From Aequorivita viscosa (GTDB lineage Bacteria > Bacteroidota > Bacteroidia > Flavobacteriales > Flavobacteriaceae), in the NCBI RefSeq assembly GCF_900106795.1, contig NZ_FNNS01000002.1, positions 152,686 through 216,685 of the forward strand: a DNA stretch of 64,000 bases, written 5' to 3'. Position 1 is the stretch's first letter, and the number at the start of each line of letters is the position of its first letter. Made by a program: the position numbers and the translations under genes. Below, piece after piece: positions 17,796 to 25,318 of this stretch. The notes beneath the pieces were generated by a model. It was not told where the DNA came from. It made no database searches and saw nothing but the letters and a program-made list of their open reading frames with translations.

Positions 17796-19032
17796 CACGT
17801 AAAGCTTCTATGGGTTTAATATTAGCGGCTCTATATGCAGGAAAAAAGCCCGCGACTGCTCCAGCAATTATCAAAATAAATACGGTTGTAATTGCCACGG
17901 AAAAATCGACAGATGGATTACTTATAAAGCTAGTTTCGATTAAAGGACCTGCAAATTGAATAAGAAAAAGACTTAAAAGCAACCCAATAAATCCAGCCAT
18001 AGTAGTTACAAATATTGATTCGTGAAGTATCATCCCGATTATAGACCACGGCTGTGCGCCTATTGCTTTTCGTATACCAATTTCTTTAGTTCGCTCCTTT
18101 ACTATAATGAGCATTATATTACTTACGCCAACAATTCCAGCTATAATGGTACAAATACCAACTCCCCAAAAGAACAAGCGGATCATTTTATTTAGGTCGT
18201 AAAAGCGTTTGGTGTTTTCTAAAGAATTGTTCACGTGTATAGCCCTTAAATCGTTAGGCGCGATGGAATGTGCAGTCTTAAGGTCAGCTTCAAGTTGTGC
18301 TGAAAAAGCTTCCGAAGCGGCCAAGGCTTCCTTATAGGTTTTATGATCCTTGAGTGTAAAAGCCAAAGAACGCAGTTTATCTCCTGCGTTATAAACTCTT
18401 TGCGAAGTAGTTAAGGGAATAAAAATTCTTGTTTCTTCACGCTCTCCTCCTGGGTCGGTATAAATTCCGACTACTTTAAACTTTATCCCAGTTATATCGA
18501 CATACTCACCTAGCGCATTTTTTCCTTTAAAAAGATCGAGATATACTTGGTTTCCAATCACAGCAACTTTTTCAAAAGTTTCTAGATCGGCCTGATTAAT
18601 GTATCTACCCGCTACTAGGGTTTCATTTTCCAAGAATTGGTAATCACTTCGAACGCCTTCTATTCGGTAACTTCCACTTTCATTTTTATAAGTCGTTAAA
18701 CCTCCCCAAATACTGTAAACACCAGATTTATATTCTAGTTTATCTTCATTCTTCTTAACCGCCATTTCATAATCGCGATTATCCATTTCAATTCTACGGC
18801 CTGGATTTAGACCTTTATATTCAACTGAAGTAACACCTGCCCAAACGCTTATTCTATTAGCTGCGTCGTTTTCAAATTCTTTAGAAACCCCGTTTTGCAT
18901 GCCTTGCCCCATGGCGAGTAAAATAACCAGGATAAAAATACCTGAAGCTACTGAGAGGCCAGTGAGGAACGTTCGCAGTTTGTTTTTACGAATAGTGTCA
19001 AAAATTTCTTGCCAACGCTCTAGATTAAACAT
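17788..19032 (-). CDS. ABC transporter permease, MacB/FtsX-type (first permease)
   Basis: About 414 aa with the same layout as its neighbour: helix near 20-42, MacB_PCD periplasmic domain, three C-terminal helices, and the loop VKERTKEIGIRKAIGAQPW. The frame begins with TTG at 19041, but the ATG at 19032 (MFNLERWQEIFD) is preferred and overlaps the ATPase stop by 8 bases. The two permeases are paralogues and probably form a heterodimer, unlike the homodimeric MacB of enterobacteria. Confidence 0.92.
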   Translation of the reverse strand: MFNLERWQEIFDTIRKNKLRTFLTGLSVASGIFILVILLAMGQGMQNGVSKEFENDAANRISVWAGVTSVEYKGLNPGRRIEMDNRDYEMAVKKNEDKLEYKSGVYSIWGGLTTYKNESGSYRIEGVRSDYQFLENETLVAGRYINQADLETFEKVAVIGNQVYLDLFKGKNALGEYVDITGIKFKVVGIYTDPGGEREETRIFIPLTTSQRVYNAGDKLRSLAFTLKDHKTYKEALAASEAFSAQLEADLKTAHSIAPNDLRAIHVNNSLENTKRFYDLNKMIRLFFWGVGICTIIAGIVGVSNIMLIIVKERTKEIGIRKAIGAQPWSIIGMILHESIFVTTMAGFIGLLLSLFLIQFAGPLIETSFISNPSVDFSVAITTVFILIIAGAVAGFFPAYRAANIKPIEALRDE

Positions 19033-19732
19033 TCGCTGCAATTTTAGCTCGTACTTGGTCTACTTTGGAATCGTCGATAATTAGCCCATCTCTTAGGTTT
19101 ACGATTCGTTTCGTCATATTGGCAATATCTTCTTCGTGTGTAACAATAAGGATTGTTTTACCTTCATCGTTTATCCCTTGAATAAGTTCCATAACCTCGT
19201 ATGATGTTTTGGTATCCAGTGCTCCTGTAGGTTCATCTGCTAATAGTACTTTAGGATCACTTGCCAAAGCCCGAGCGATGGCGACTCTTTGTTTTTGACC
19301 TCCTGAAAGCTCGTTGGGAAGATGCGTAGCCCATTGTGCAAGCCCTACTTTTTCGAGATAGTGCATTGCTTTTTCGGTTCTTATATTTCGTTTTTCTCCT
19401 TGATAATATAGCGGTAAGGCCACATTTTCGAGAGCAGATTTATAATTAATTAAATTAAAGGATTGAAAAATAAAGCCGAGAAATCTGTTTCTATATTGAG
19501 CAGCAACTTTTTCATTCAAATTTTTAATCAGAGTTCCGTCCAGATTGTAGGTGCCTTCGTCGGCTTCGTCTAGAATCCCTAATATATTGAGAAGAGTAGA
19601 TTTTCCAGAGCCGGATGAACCCATAATAGAAACCATTTCACCTTCGGAAACTGTAAAATTTATCCCTTTAAGAACATGGAGCGAGTTTTTACCCATGTGA
19701 TAGGATTTATGAAGGTCTTTTATTTCTATCAT
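19025..19732 (-). CDS. ABC transporter ATP-binding protein, MacB/LolD-type
   Basis: 235-aa nucleotide-binding subunit. Walker A GSSGSGKST (about residues 38-46), Q-loop FIFQSFNL, signature LSGGQKQRVAIARAL, Walker B VLLADEPTGALD and switch VTHEE are intact. It opens a tightly packed unit of ATPase, two permeases and an adaptor, followed by TolC and another adaptor. Cargo cannot be told from sequence; macrolides, peptides, siderophores or lipoproteins are all known for this transporter class. Confidence 0.95.
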   Translation of the reverse strand: MIEIKDLHKSYHMGKNSLHVLKGINFTVSEGEMVSIMGSSGSGKSTLLNILGILDEADEGTYNLDGTLIKNLNEKVAAQYRNRFLGFIFQSFNLINYKSALENVALPLYYQGEKRNIRTEKAMHYLEKVGLAQWATHLPNELSGGQKQRVAIARALASDPKVLLADEPTGALDTKTSYEVMELIQGINDEGKTILIVTHEEDIANMTKRIVNLRDGLIIDDSKVDQVRAKIAANV

Positions 19733-19880
19733 ACTTAATTTATTAGCTTACAAAGTAAACGGAGAATCCCCGACAATTTGTGAATTTTTTGTTAAGAAAT
19801 GAAAGGGGTTCAACCCAATCTATTCTATAAGACTAAAAATGATAGAAAATGTTACAGTAGACCTTAAAAAGGAAAGAAAA

Positions 19881-20114
19881 TTAAAGTTCGCCGCGCTGTC
19901 TGGCCTTTTTACGACTACGATATACAGCAAAGCCTACACCAGCCACTAATAAATATGGAAACACCATTAAGTACACGATTCCATTGTTAATTCCCTTTGC
20001 AGCCTTTCCTCCATCCTGACTTTCGAGTACGGCACGACACATAGAACACTGTGCTTCGGCAGGAAGACTTATAAAAAGGAGTAGCAACACTATGAAAAAT
20101 ATTTTCGTCTTCAT
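19881..20114 (-). CDS. Small CxxC membrane protein of the oxidase assembly cluster
   Basis: 77 aa. A signal-like hydrophobic segment (about residues 4-20, ending PAEAQ) is followed at once by CSMC, then a Gly/Asp-rich spacer and a transmembrane helix (about 47-65) with a basic C-terminus. The topology puts the CxxC on the periplasmic face. It is the last gene of a set containing SCO and DUF420 proteins, so a part in copper or heme handling for cytochrome oxidase is a reasonable inference. I know of no experimentally defined function for it. Confidence 0.75.
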   Translation of the reverse strand: MKTKIFFIVLLLLFISLPAEAQCSMCRAVLESQDGGKAAKGINNGIVYLMVFPYLLVAGVGFAVYRSRKKARQRGEL

Positions 20115-20168
20115 TGTAATTCAATTTTTAAAAAGAGCAAACGCTTGATCATTTTCAAAATGGGTTAT

Positions 20169-20696
20169 TTAATAATAAGGCGAAATCATTAAATAAACAA
20201 TCACACCACTCACCGCTACATAAAGCCAAAGTGGATAGGTTATGCGTGCAATTTTTCTATGTTTATAGAACTGTCCGGAAATTGCCCTAACAAAGGTTAT
20301 TAGCACAAAAGGTATAACGACGATGGATAGAATAATATGCGTTATTAAAATAAAAAAGTAAATATACTTTAACACGCCTTCACCACCATACGAGGTTGAA
20401 TCTGAAGTCATGTGGTAAATTACATATAACACTAAAAACAATACGGAAAGACCTATTGCAGTTTTCATTAACCGCTCGTGCAATTTTGTGTTCCCTTTTC
20501 TTATTTGATATACGGCAATTACCAGCAACAAGGCGGTGGTTGCATTTATTGAAGCATAGATAGGCGGTAAAAATCCTAAACGTTCTACTCCTGGAATTTT
20601 TACAGTAAATAAAGCTGCAACAGCCAAAGGAATAGCAATTGAGAATATCCAAATTAAGACATTATACTTTCGAGTATCAGGAGCTTCGTTTTGCAT
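20169..20696 (-). CDS. DUF420 family membrane protein (oxidase assembly-associated)
   Basis: 175 aa with five predicted transmembrane helices (about 13-30, 42-62, 80-98, 112-138, 155-173). It matches the DUF420 family, whose Gram-positive member CtaM is needed for maturing heme A-type oxidases. Conserved features visible are PPIYASINATTALLLVIAVYQIRKGN, the HERLMKTA segment and the YHMTSDST segment with membrane-embedded histidines. It starts four bases after the sco stop, so it belongs to that operon. Confidence 0.88.
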   Translation of the reverse strand: MQNEAPDTRKYNVLIWIFSIAIPLAVAALFTVKIPGVERLGFLPPIYASINATTALLLVIAVYQIRKGNTKLHERLMKTAIGLSVLFLVLYVIYHMTSDSTSYGGEGVLKYIYFFILITHIILSIVVIPFVLITFVRAISGQFYKHRKIARITYPLWLYVAVSGVIVYLMISPYY

Positions 20697-20700
20697 AGCT

Positions 20701-21324
20701 TTAAAGTAGATTTTTTATATCTTCTTTTAACATTTGAATGTTCTTATCATCCAATCCATCATAGTATATCATCGGGTTTCCGTGCTCATCTTTTCGAGAG
20801 CGGATATTTCCTTGTTGATCAATTAAGGCAAAAAAGCCCGAATGCTCGAATCCGGCACCAACATCTGGTGTTTCACCAACGTACAAGTTGAAGCCTTCAT
20901 TTGCTAATTTGAATATTTGATCCCTTTCGCCCGTAAGTAAATGCCATTGAGGTTTGGTTATACCTTTTTGTTTAGCATATTCTTTTAAAACCTCTGGAGT
21001 ATCGTGCGCAGGATCTATAGTGATAGATGCAATACCCACTTTTGGGTTACCAAGAAACTCATTTTGAATCTTGATCATATTTTCATTCATAATCGGACAA
21101 ATATCCGGGCAAGTTGTGAAGAAAAATTCTACTAAATAAACCTTGTTTTCGTAATCTTTGTTTGTTATAGTTTTCCCATTCTGATCAGTGAAGCTAAAAT
21201 TGGGCACTTGACCGATTGTTTCTAATTCAGGTTTGGCGAGTCTATCGACAACCTTTGGGACTACCCATATTCCGAAAATAAGAATGATAAAAGAAATACC
21301 TATGTATGAATAATTTTTTTTCAC
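20701..21324 (-). CDS. SCO family copper chaperone for cytochrome oxidase
   Basis: 207 aa, thioredoxin-fold protein anchored by one N-terminal helix (about 7-24) and facing the periplasm. The copper site is intact: CPDIC in FFTTCPDICPIMNENM, and the distal histidine in GFEHSGFFALID. It delivers copper to, or reduces, the CuA site of subunit II (encoded at 46664). The start codon read here is GTG. It lies between a cysteine-free relative and a DUF420 gene. Confidence 0.94.
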   Translation of the reverse strand: MKKNYSYIGISFIILIFGIWVVPKVVDRLAKPELETIGQVPNFSFTDQNGKTITNKDYENKVYLVEFFFTTCPDICPIMNENMIKIQNEFLGNPKVGIASITIDPAHDTPEVLKEYAKQKGITKPQWHLLTGERDQIFKLANEGFNLYVGETPDVGAGFEHSGFFALIDQQGNIRSRKDEHGNPMIYYDGLDDKNIQMLKEDIKNLL

Positions 21325-21350
21325 AGCCTTAAATTGATTGTTAAGTGTAT

Positions 21351-22007
21351 TTAAATTTCTCTACTTGAACCGTATTTTTTTAACGCGCGACGGTATTCAG
21401 CCAACAACACCTTTACATCATCGCTCATTTTATTGTTTATTTCTGCAATTTGACTTGAGTCGAATCCGTACATTATTCCGTGATCTTTGTCATCATCCCG
21501 ACCACGCAAGTTGCGTTCCTTATCAATAATAAAAACGTAGGGTGTAGAAAAGCCTGAGTCAATTGTTATATTAGATTGTAACGAATGAAAAACGCTTGTG
21601 ATTTTGTCGTCTGATCCAAAAGCAAATAACCAAGAATCAGTTGGGGCAATCTCGGCCAACTTTTGTTCCACATTTCTGGCTTGGCTTTGAGTACCTTCAG
21701 GCAGAAGAATGACAAATTGAAATTCTCGGAAACTATGATTTTTAGTATAAATTTTGTGAGCAAGATTATATGCATAGGCACGATGTGCTTCCAAATCACG
21801 ACCAAAAAATCCTAAAATTGTAATATGATCTTCAAGCTGCACTGGTTTACCATCTAATGTAGTAAATCCGTCGAGTTCTGCGACGTTTTTAGTAAGAACA
21901 GGTAATGGCTTAAAGTAATTTGTACTAAGGGAAAAGAAAATGTAGGCCGTAATAGGCAGAATAAAAAGGATGCTGAGCACCAAATACTTCTTCATCTTCT
22001 GTTGCAT
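21351..22007 (-). CDS. Membrane-anchored SCO-like protein lacking cysteines
   Basis: About 218 aa. The open frame extends to a TTG at 22022, but a good promoter covers that position and the ATG at 22007 (MQQKMKKYLV) is used. One helix near residues 6-26 anchors it. The remainder looks thioredoxin-like: LDGKPVQLEDHITILGFFG aligns with the SCO segment NGKTITNKDYENKVYLVEFFF, and STPYVFIIDKERNLRGRDD with the SCO segment ending FFALIDQQGNIRSRKDE. The CxxxC copper site is replaced and the protein contains no cysteine at all. It cannot bind copper in the SCO manner, so a structural or regulatory role beside SCO is inferred. Function unknown. Confidence 0.75.
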   Translation of the reverse strand: MQQKMKKYLVLSILFILPITAYIFFSLSTNYFKPLPVLTKNVAELDGFTTLDGKPVQLEDHITILGFFGRDLEAHRAYAYNLAHKIYTKNHSFREFQFVILLPEGTQSQARNVEQKLAEIAPTDSWLFAFGSDDKITSVFHSLQSNITIDSGFSTPYVFIIDKERNLRGRDDDKDHGIMYGFDSSQIAEINNKMSDDVKVLLAEYRRALKKYGSSREI

Positions 22008-22019
22008 AATTCTTTCTTG

Positions 22020-22050
22020 CAAAAGTAAAGGGTTTGGGAATCCAGAACAA
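22020..22050 (-). promoter_or_regulatory. Candidate promoter for the SCO/DUF420 unit
   Basis: On the minus strand, TTG (22050-22048) and TACTTTTG (22027-22020) are separated by 20 bases, a full match to the Bacteroidota -33/-7 consensus. Initiation near 22015 leaves about eight bases before the ATG at 22007. Together with the upstream terminator this splits the oxidase subunit genes from the assembly genes. Confidence 0.6.
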
Positions 22051-22084
22051 CCTTTAGAAAGTTAATTGTGAAAAATAGTATTAT

Positions 22085-22111
22085 AAAAAAACCCTCAAAA
22101 AGAGGGTTTTT
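22085..22111 (-). terminator. Intrinsic terminator after oxidase subunit IV gene
   Basis: A perfect 10-bp stem of AAAAACCCTC (22087-22096) and GAGGGTTTTT (22102-22111) with a 5-base loop. The flanking A run gives a U tract on the minus strand. It lies nine bases past the stop of the subunit IV gene and could work in both directions. Confidence 0.8.
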
Positions 22112-22120
22112 AAATATCAA

Positions 22121-22510
22121 TTAAAAATTGAATTTTATATATCCGTTATTAAATACTTCATATATATAGTCCCCTTCGATTAAGAGAAGTGTTACGAGAT
22201 AGGCAATCAAGAAGACCCCTGTCCAAACAACTGCTCTTCGCATTGCAGTTACTTCGTCTCGAATGTGCATAAAATCCCAAGTAATATAGTAGGCTTTAAA
22301 GATTGTTAAAAGGATAAAAATCCAATTTAATAGCTTTAAAGCCAGGAAGTCATTTTCCAACAAAAAGGCTGGTCTAATAATTCCTAAAACAACTTCAATA
22401 ATAGTCACTATGGAAAGAATAACAAAGACTCCCCATATTTTATGAATATTCGATTTAAACTTTAGAGTACCTCTAAAGATTGCAAGTTTATGTTCGTGTT
22501 CGTGTGCCAT
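22121..22510 (-). CDS. Cytochrome c oxidase subunit IV family protein
   Basis: 129 aa, three transmembrane helices (about 25-47, 56-76, 94-115) after a His-rich soluble N-terminus (AHEHEHKLAIFRGTLKFKSNIHKIW). This is the small bacterial subunit IV (prokaryotic COX4 type) found behind subunit III genes; it stabilises the aa3 oxidase core. It follows the long subunit III gene by 18 bases. Confidence 0.88.
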   Translation of the reverse strand: MAHEHEHKLAIFRGTLKFKSNIHKIWGVFVILSIVTIIEVVLGIIRPAFLLENDFLALKLLNWIFILLTIFKAYYITWDFMHIRDEVTAMRRAVVWTGVFLIAYLVTLLLIEGDYIYEVFNNGYIKFNF

Positions 22511-22528
22511 TTTTTAAATATTGAAAAT

Positions 22529-23512
22529 CTATACAAGATAAAAGAATGTGAATACAAATACCCAAACTAAATCAACAAAGTGCCAATAAAGTCCAACTTT
22601 TTCTACCATTTCGTAGCTTCCTCTACGCTCATAAGTACCTATTAAAACATTGAAGAATATAATACAGTTAAGCAAGACCCCAATGGAAACGTGAAATCCG
22701 TGAAATCCGGTAATAAAGAAAAAGAAGTCTGCAAACAATGGGTGCCCATATTCGTTGTGACGAAGGTTTGCACCTTTTACAATTAATTGCCCGTCTTTTT
22801 CTAATTTACTTATAGATTCAGCTCGCGAAAGCACTATGTGATTTCCATTTTCGTCCTTCTGTTGAATTCTGATTAACAAATTGTCATTTGCTAAAAACCC
22901 AGCTTTCACTTGATCTAACGAAACTTCTGGATAAAATTCAGCTTCTTTTTTATACCAAATTCCATTTTCTTTGGTGTGTTCTGTACGAGGTGTAGTTGCC
23001 AAGGCCGCAAAGTCGTCCAACGCTACACGCGATCCATCTTTATCTAAAAACTGAATAATTTCGCCACCTTTAGTTTCAACAGCACCATAATCTCCTTTGA
23101 TAAAAGTTGCCCATTCCCAAGCTTGTGAGCTAAGAAAGACGAAACCACCTATAATAGTTAAAAATAAATAAAAGGTAACTTTCCCTTTCTGCATTTTGCT
23201 ACCGGCATCTACTGCTAGCACCATAGTTACAGATGAGAAAATTAAGACAAAGGTCATAAACGCCACATAATACATTGGCGCTTCTACCCCATGAAGGAAC
23301 GGAAAGTGGGTAAAAACTTCATCAGGAATAGGCCAAATATCGGCGAATTTGAATCGAGACAGGCCGTAAGCGGCAAGAAACCCAGAAAATGTCAAGGAAT
23401 CGGAAACGATGAAAAACCACATCATCAATTTCCCATAGCTTGCTTTGAGTGGCGAATCTCCGCCTCCCCAAGTTTTTCCTTCAGTACCTGTTTGAACAAC
23501 AGTTGCTTCCAT
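22529..23512 (-). CDS. Cytochrome c oxidase subunit III with large soluble insertion
   Basis: 327 aa. Membrane segments at about 27-50, 78-100, 112-135, 262-287 and 305-327 match heme-copper oxidase subunit III (LMMWFFIVSDSLTFSGFLAAY, FFFFITGFHGFHVSIGV, GLYWHFVDLVWVFVFTFFYL). Between the third and fourth of these, residues about 138-258 form an extra hydrophilic region (GDYGAVETKGG..KLEKDGQLIVKG) not found in ordinary subunit III. It partners a second, normal-sized subunit III gene just upstream. Both would combine with CoxA and CoxB encoded at 44.8-47.7 kb. Confidence 0.9.
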   Translation of the reverse strand: MEATVVQTGTEGKTWGGGDSPLKASYGKLMMWFFIVSDSLTFSGFLAAYGLSRFKFADIWPIPDEVFTHFPFLHGVEAPMYYVAFMTFVLIFSSVTMVLAVDAGSKMQKGKVTFYLFLTIIGGFVFLSSQAWEWATFIKGDYGAVETKGGEIIQFLDKDGSRVALDDFAALATTPRTEHTKENGIWYKKEAEFYPEVSLDQVKAGFLANDNLLIRIQQKDENGNHIVLSRAESISKLEKDGQLIVKGANLRHNEYGHPLFADFFFFITGFHGFHVSIGVLLNCIIFFNVLIGTYERRGSYEMVEKVGLYWHFVDLVWVFVFTFFYLV

Positions 23513-23558
23513 AAAAAGAGTTTGGTTTAGAAATAAGGTTCAAAAATACGTTTAATTT

Positions 23559-24149
23559 TTATTTAACGAAATATAAAAACATAAAGAGGTAAATCCATAC
23601 AGCGTCAATGAAATGCCAGAATGTTGCAGCCAGTTCAATTCCAAGGGTTTTACCGTTTTGGTAATTTTGTTTATAATGATTATAAATTACAACAGCTAGT
23701 GATATAAGCCCCCCAAACACGTGTGCTACGTGTAATAAAACGACTAAATAAATAAAGGATGTGGTAATATTACTTGTAGGGCCGGTAAAATAATAGCCAC
23801 TATCAATTATTTCTGAAAAGCCTACAAATTGAAACACAACGAAACTTACACCTAACAAAAAGGTGGCAATAAATAATATCATTCCTTGAGAATCTCTTCC
23901 TTTTTGAACTGCTTTTTTACCCAAATGTATTGTTAGGCTACTAAGGAGTATTAAAACGAGACTTACGTAAAATGCTGGTGGAATTTCAAAATTCGATATC
24001 CAATCTGGTCGTTCTTTACTTACTACATAAGCACTGGTAAGCCCAGCAAAACTCATTGTAAGGCTAATTATTCCGAACCAAAGAAGATTTTTCTTGGCTC
24101 TTCCTACTTTGACCTCTTCGGCCGCGTTAAATAAGCTCTTTGCCATCAT
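23559..24149 (-). CDS. Heme-copper oxidase subunit III (short form)
   Basis: 196 aa with five transmembrane helices. Diagnostic segments are LWFGIISLTMSFAGLTSAYVV, FYVSLVLILLSSLTIHLGKKAV, LLHVAHVFGGLISLAVVIYN and LAATFWHFIDAVWIYLFMFLYF, the last being the typical subunit III C-terminus. Two adjacent ATGs (24149 and 24146) could serve as start. It sits between heme o synthase and the longer subunit III, probably all in one operon. Confidence 0.92.
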   Translation of the reverse strand: MMAKSLFNAAEEVKVGRAKKNLLWFGIISLTMSFAGLTSAYVVSKERPDWISNFEIPPAFYVSLVLILLSSLTIHLGKKAVQKGRDSQGMILFIATFLLGVSFVVFQFVGFSEIIDSGYYFTGPTSNITTSFIYLVVLLHVAHVFGGLISLAVVIYNHYKQNYQNGKTLGIELAATFWHFIDAVWIYLFMFLYFVK

Positions 24150-24183
24150 ATTTAAAGTTTGTATTTTGTTCGTATTGAACCTA

Positions 24184-25083
24184 TTATCTTATAAATTTAT
24201 CTACCACATAAATAATTTGCAGCAAGGTAATATAACTAACACTAGCAAGCATTAATTGTTTAGCCGCTTTTGAAGTCTTTTCTCGATATAATCTTCCGGC
24301 ATAATAAAGAAGACCAATACCTAATATTCCTACCAAGACTCCAGAGTAGGGCGTTAAATATAACTTACCTGTTATACCCAAAACAGGAATTAAGGAAACT
24401 AAAACAGTCCAGATACAGTATAAAAACACTTGCATTGCCGTTCCTTTATCTCGCTTACCATTCGGAAGCATAAAAAAGCCACCTTTTTTATAGTCGTCAA
24501 AAAGAAACCACCCAATAGCCCAAAAATGTGGAAATTGCCAGAAGAACTGTATCATAAATAAAGTTCCTGGCTCAATACCAAAGCTACCAGTGGCTGCTAC
24601 CCATCCAAGCATAAAGGGAATAGCTCCTGGAAAAGCCCCTACAAAAACCGATAAAGGCGTTTTAGTTTTTAAAGGTGTATACAAACTAACGTACATGAAG
24701 ATTGAAATAGCACCGAACATGGCCGTTATTGGATTAATTGCGTAAAGCACCCCAATTCCTACTATTGTTAAGAAAACACCCAAAACAAAGGCAGACCTAA
24801 CACATATTCTGCCAGCAGGTAAAGGCCTGTTTTTAGTTCTATCCATCAAGGCGTCTAAATCGCGCTCAACTATTTGATTAAAAACATTAGAAGCTCCAAC
24901 CATTGCATAGCCGCCAACGCATAGAAGAAAAAGAACAAAAAAATCAATATTATCTGCACCTAATAAATAACCTGCAACCGAGGAAAATAATACGCTTATA
25001 GATAGTCGGAACTTTGTAATTTCCTTGAAATTCCGAAGCGAGGATGGTACATTGTATGAGGAATGTGGGACGGACAAATTCAT
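24184..25083 (-). CDS. ctaB: Heme o synthase (protoheme IX farnesyltransferase)
   Basis: 299-aa UbiA-family integral membrane enzyme that farnesylates heme b to heme o, the precursor of heme a. The prenyl-diphosphate binding motif NQIVERDLDALMDRTKNRPLP (about 67-88) and the second Asp-rich region DDYKKGGFFMLPN are present, with eight or nine transmembrane helices. It heads the oxidase subunit III/III/IV operon. No heme a synthase gene is in the window. Confidence 0.94.
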   Translation of the reverse strand: MNLSVPHSSYNVPSSLRNFKEITKFRLSISVLFSSVAGYLLGADNIDFFVLFLLCVGGYAMVGASNVFNQIVERDLDALMDRTKNRPLPAGRICVRSAFVLGVFLTIVGIGVLYAINPITAMFGAISIFMYVSLYTPLKTKTPLSVFVGAFPGAIPFMLGWVAATGSFGIEPGTLFMIQFFWQFPHFWAIGWFLFDDYKKGGFFMLPNGKRDKGTAMQVFLYCIWTVLVSLIPVLGITGKLYLTPYSGVLVGILGIGLLYYAGRLYREKTSKAAKQLMLASVSYITLLQIIYVVDKFIR

Positions 25084-25099
25084 ATTTTATTTGGCTGCG

Positions 25100-25107
25100 C
25101 AAAGATA
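25100..25107 (-). promoter_or_regulatory. Candidate -7 element for ctaB operon
   Basis: Minus-strand TATCTTTG fits TAnnTTTG and ends 16 bases before the ATG. A TTG at -33 was not found, so this is a partial match. Confidence 0.4.
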
Positions 25108-25318
25108 GCAGTTCCTATTAAGCTTTCATAATAGAAACTACGTAATCTCACCCGATTATTTCCTGTATTTTAATCGTTTGACGAAGTGACTTGCTTTCCG
25201 AGCAAGTGTAGTTTCTGTGAAATTAACTAAAATCTGAAAAAAGGGGTACTCCTAAGAGCCATTTAAACTTCTTTACTCAAAATAAAACACAAAAGAATTA
25301 CAAGAAGATTAAGCTTAA

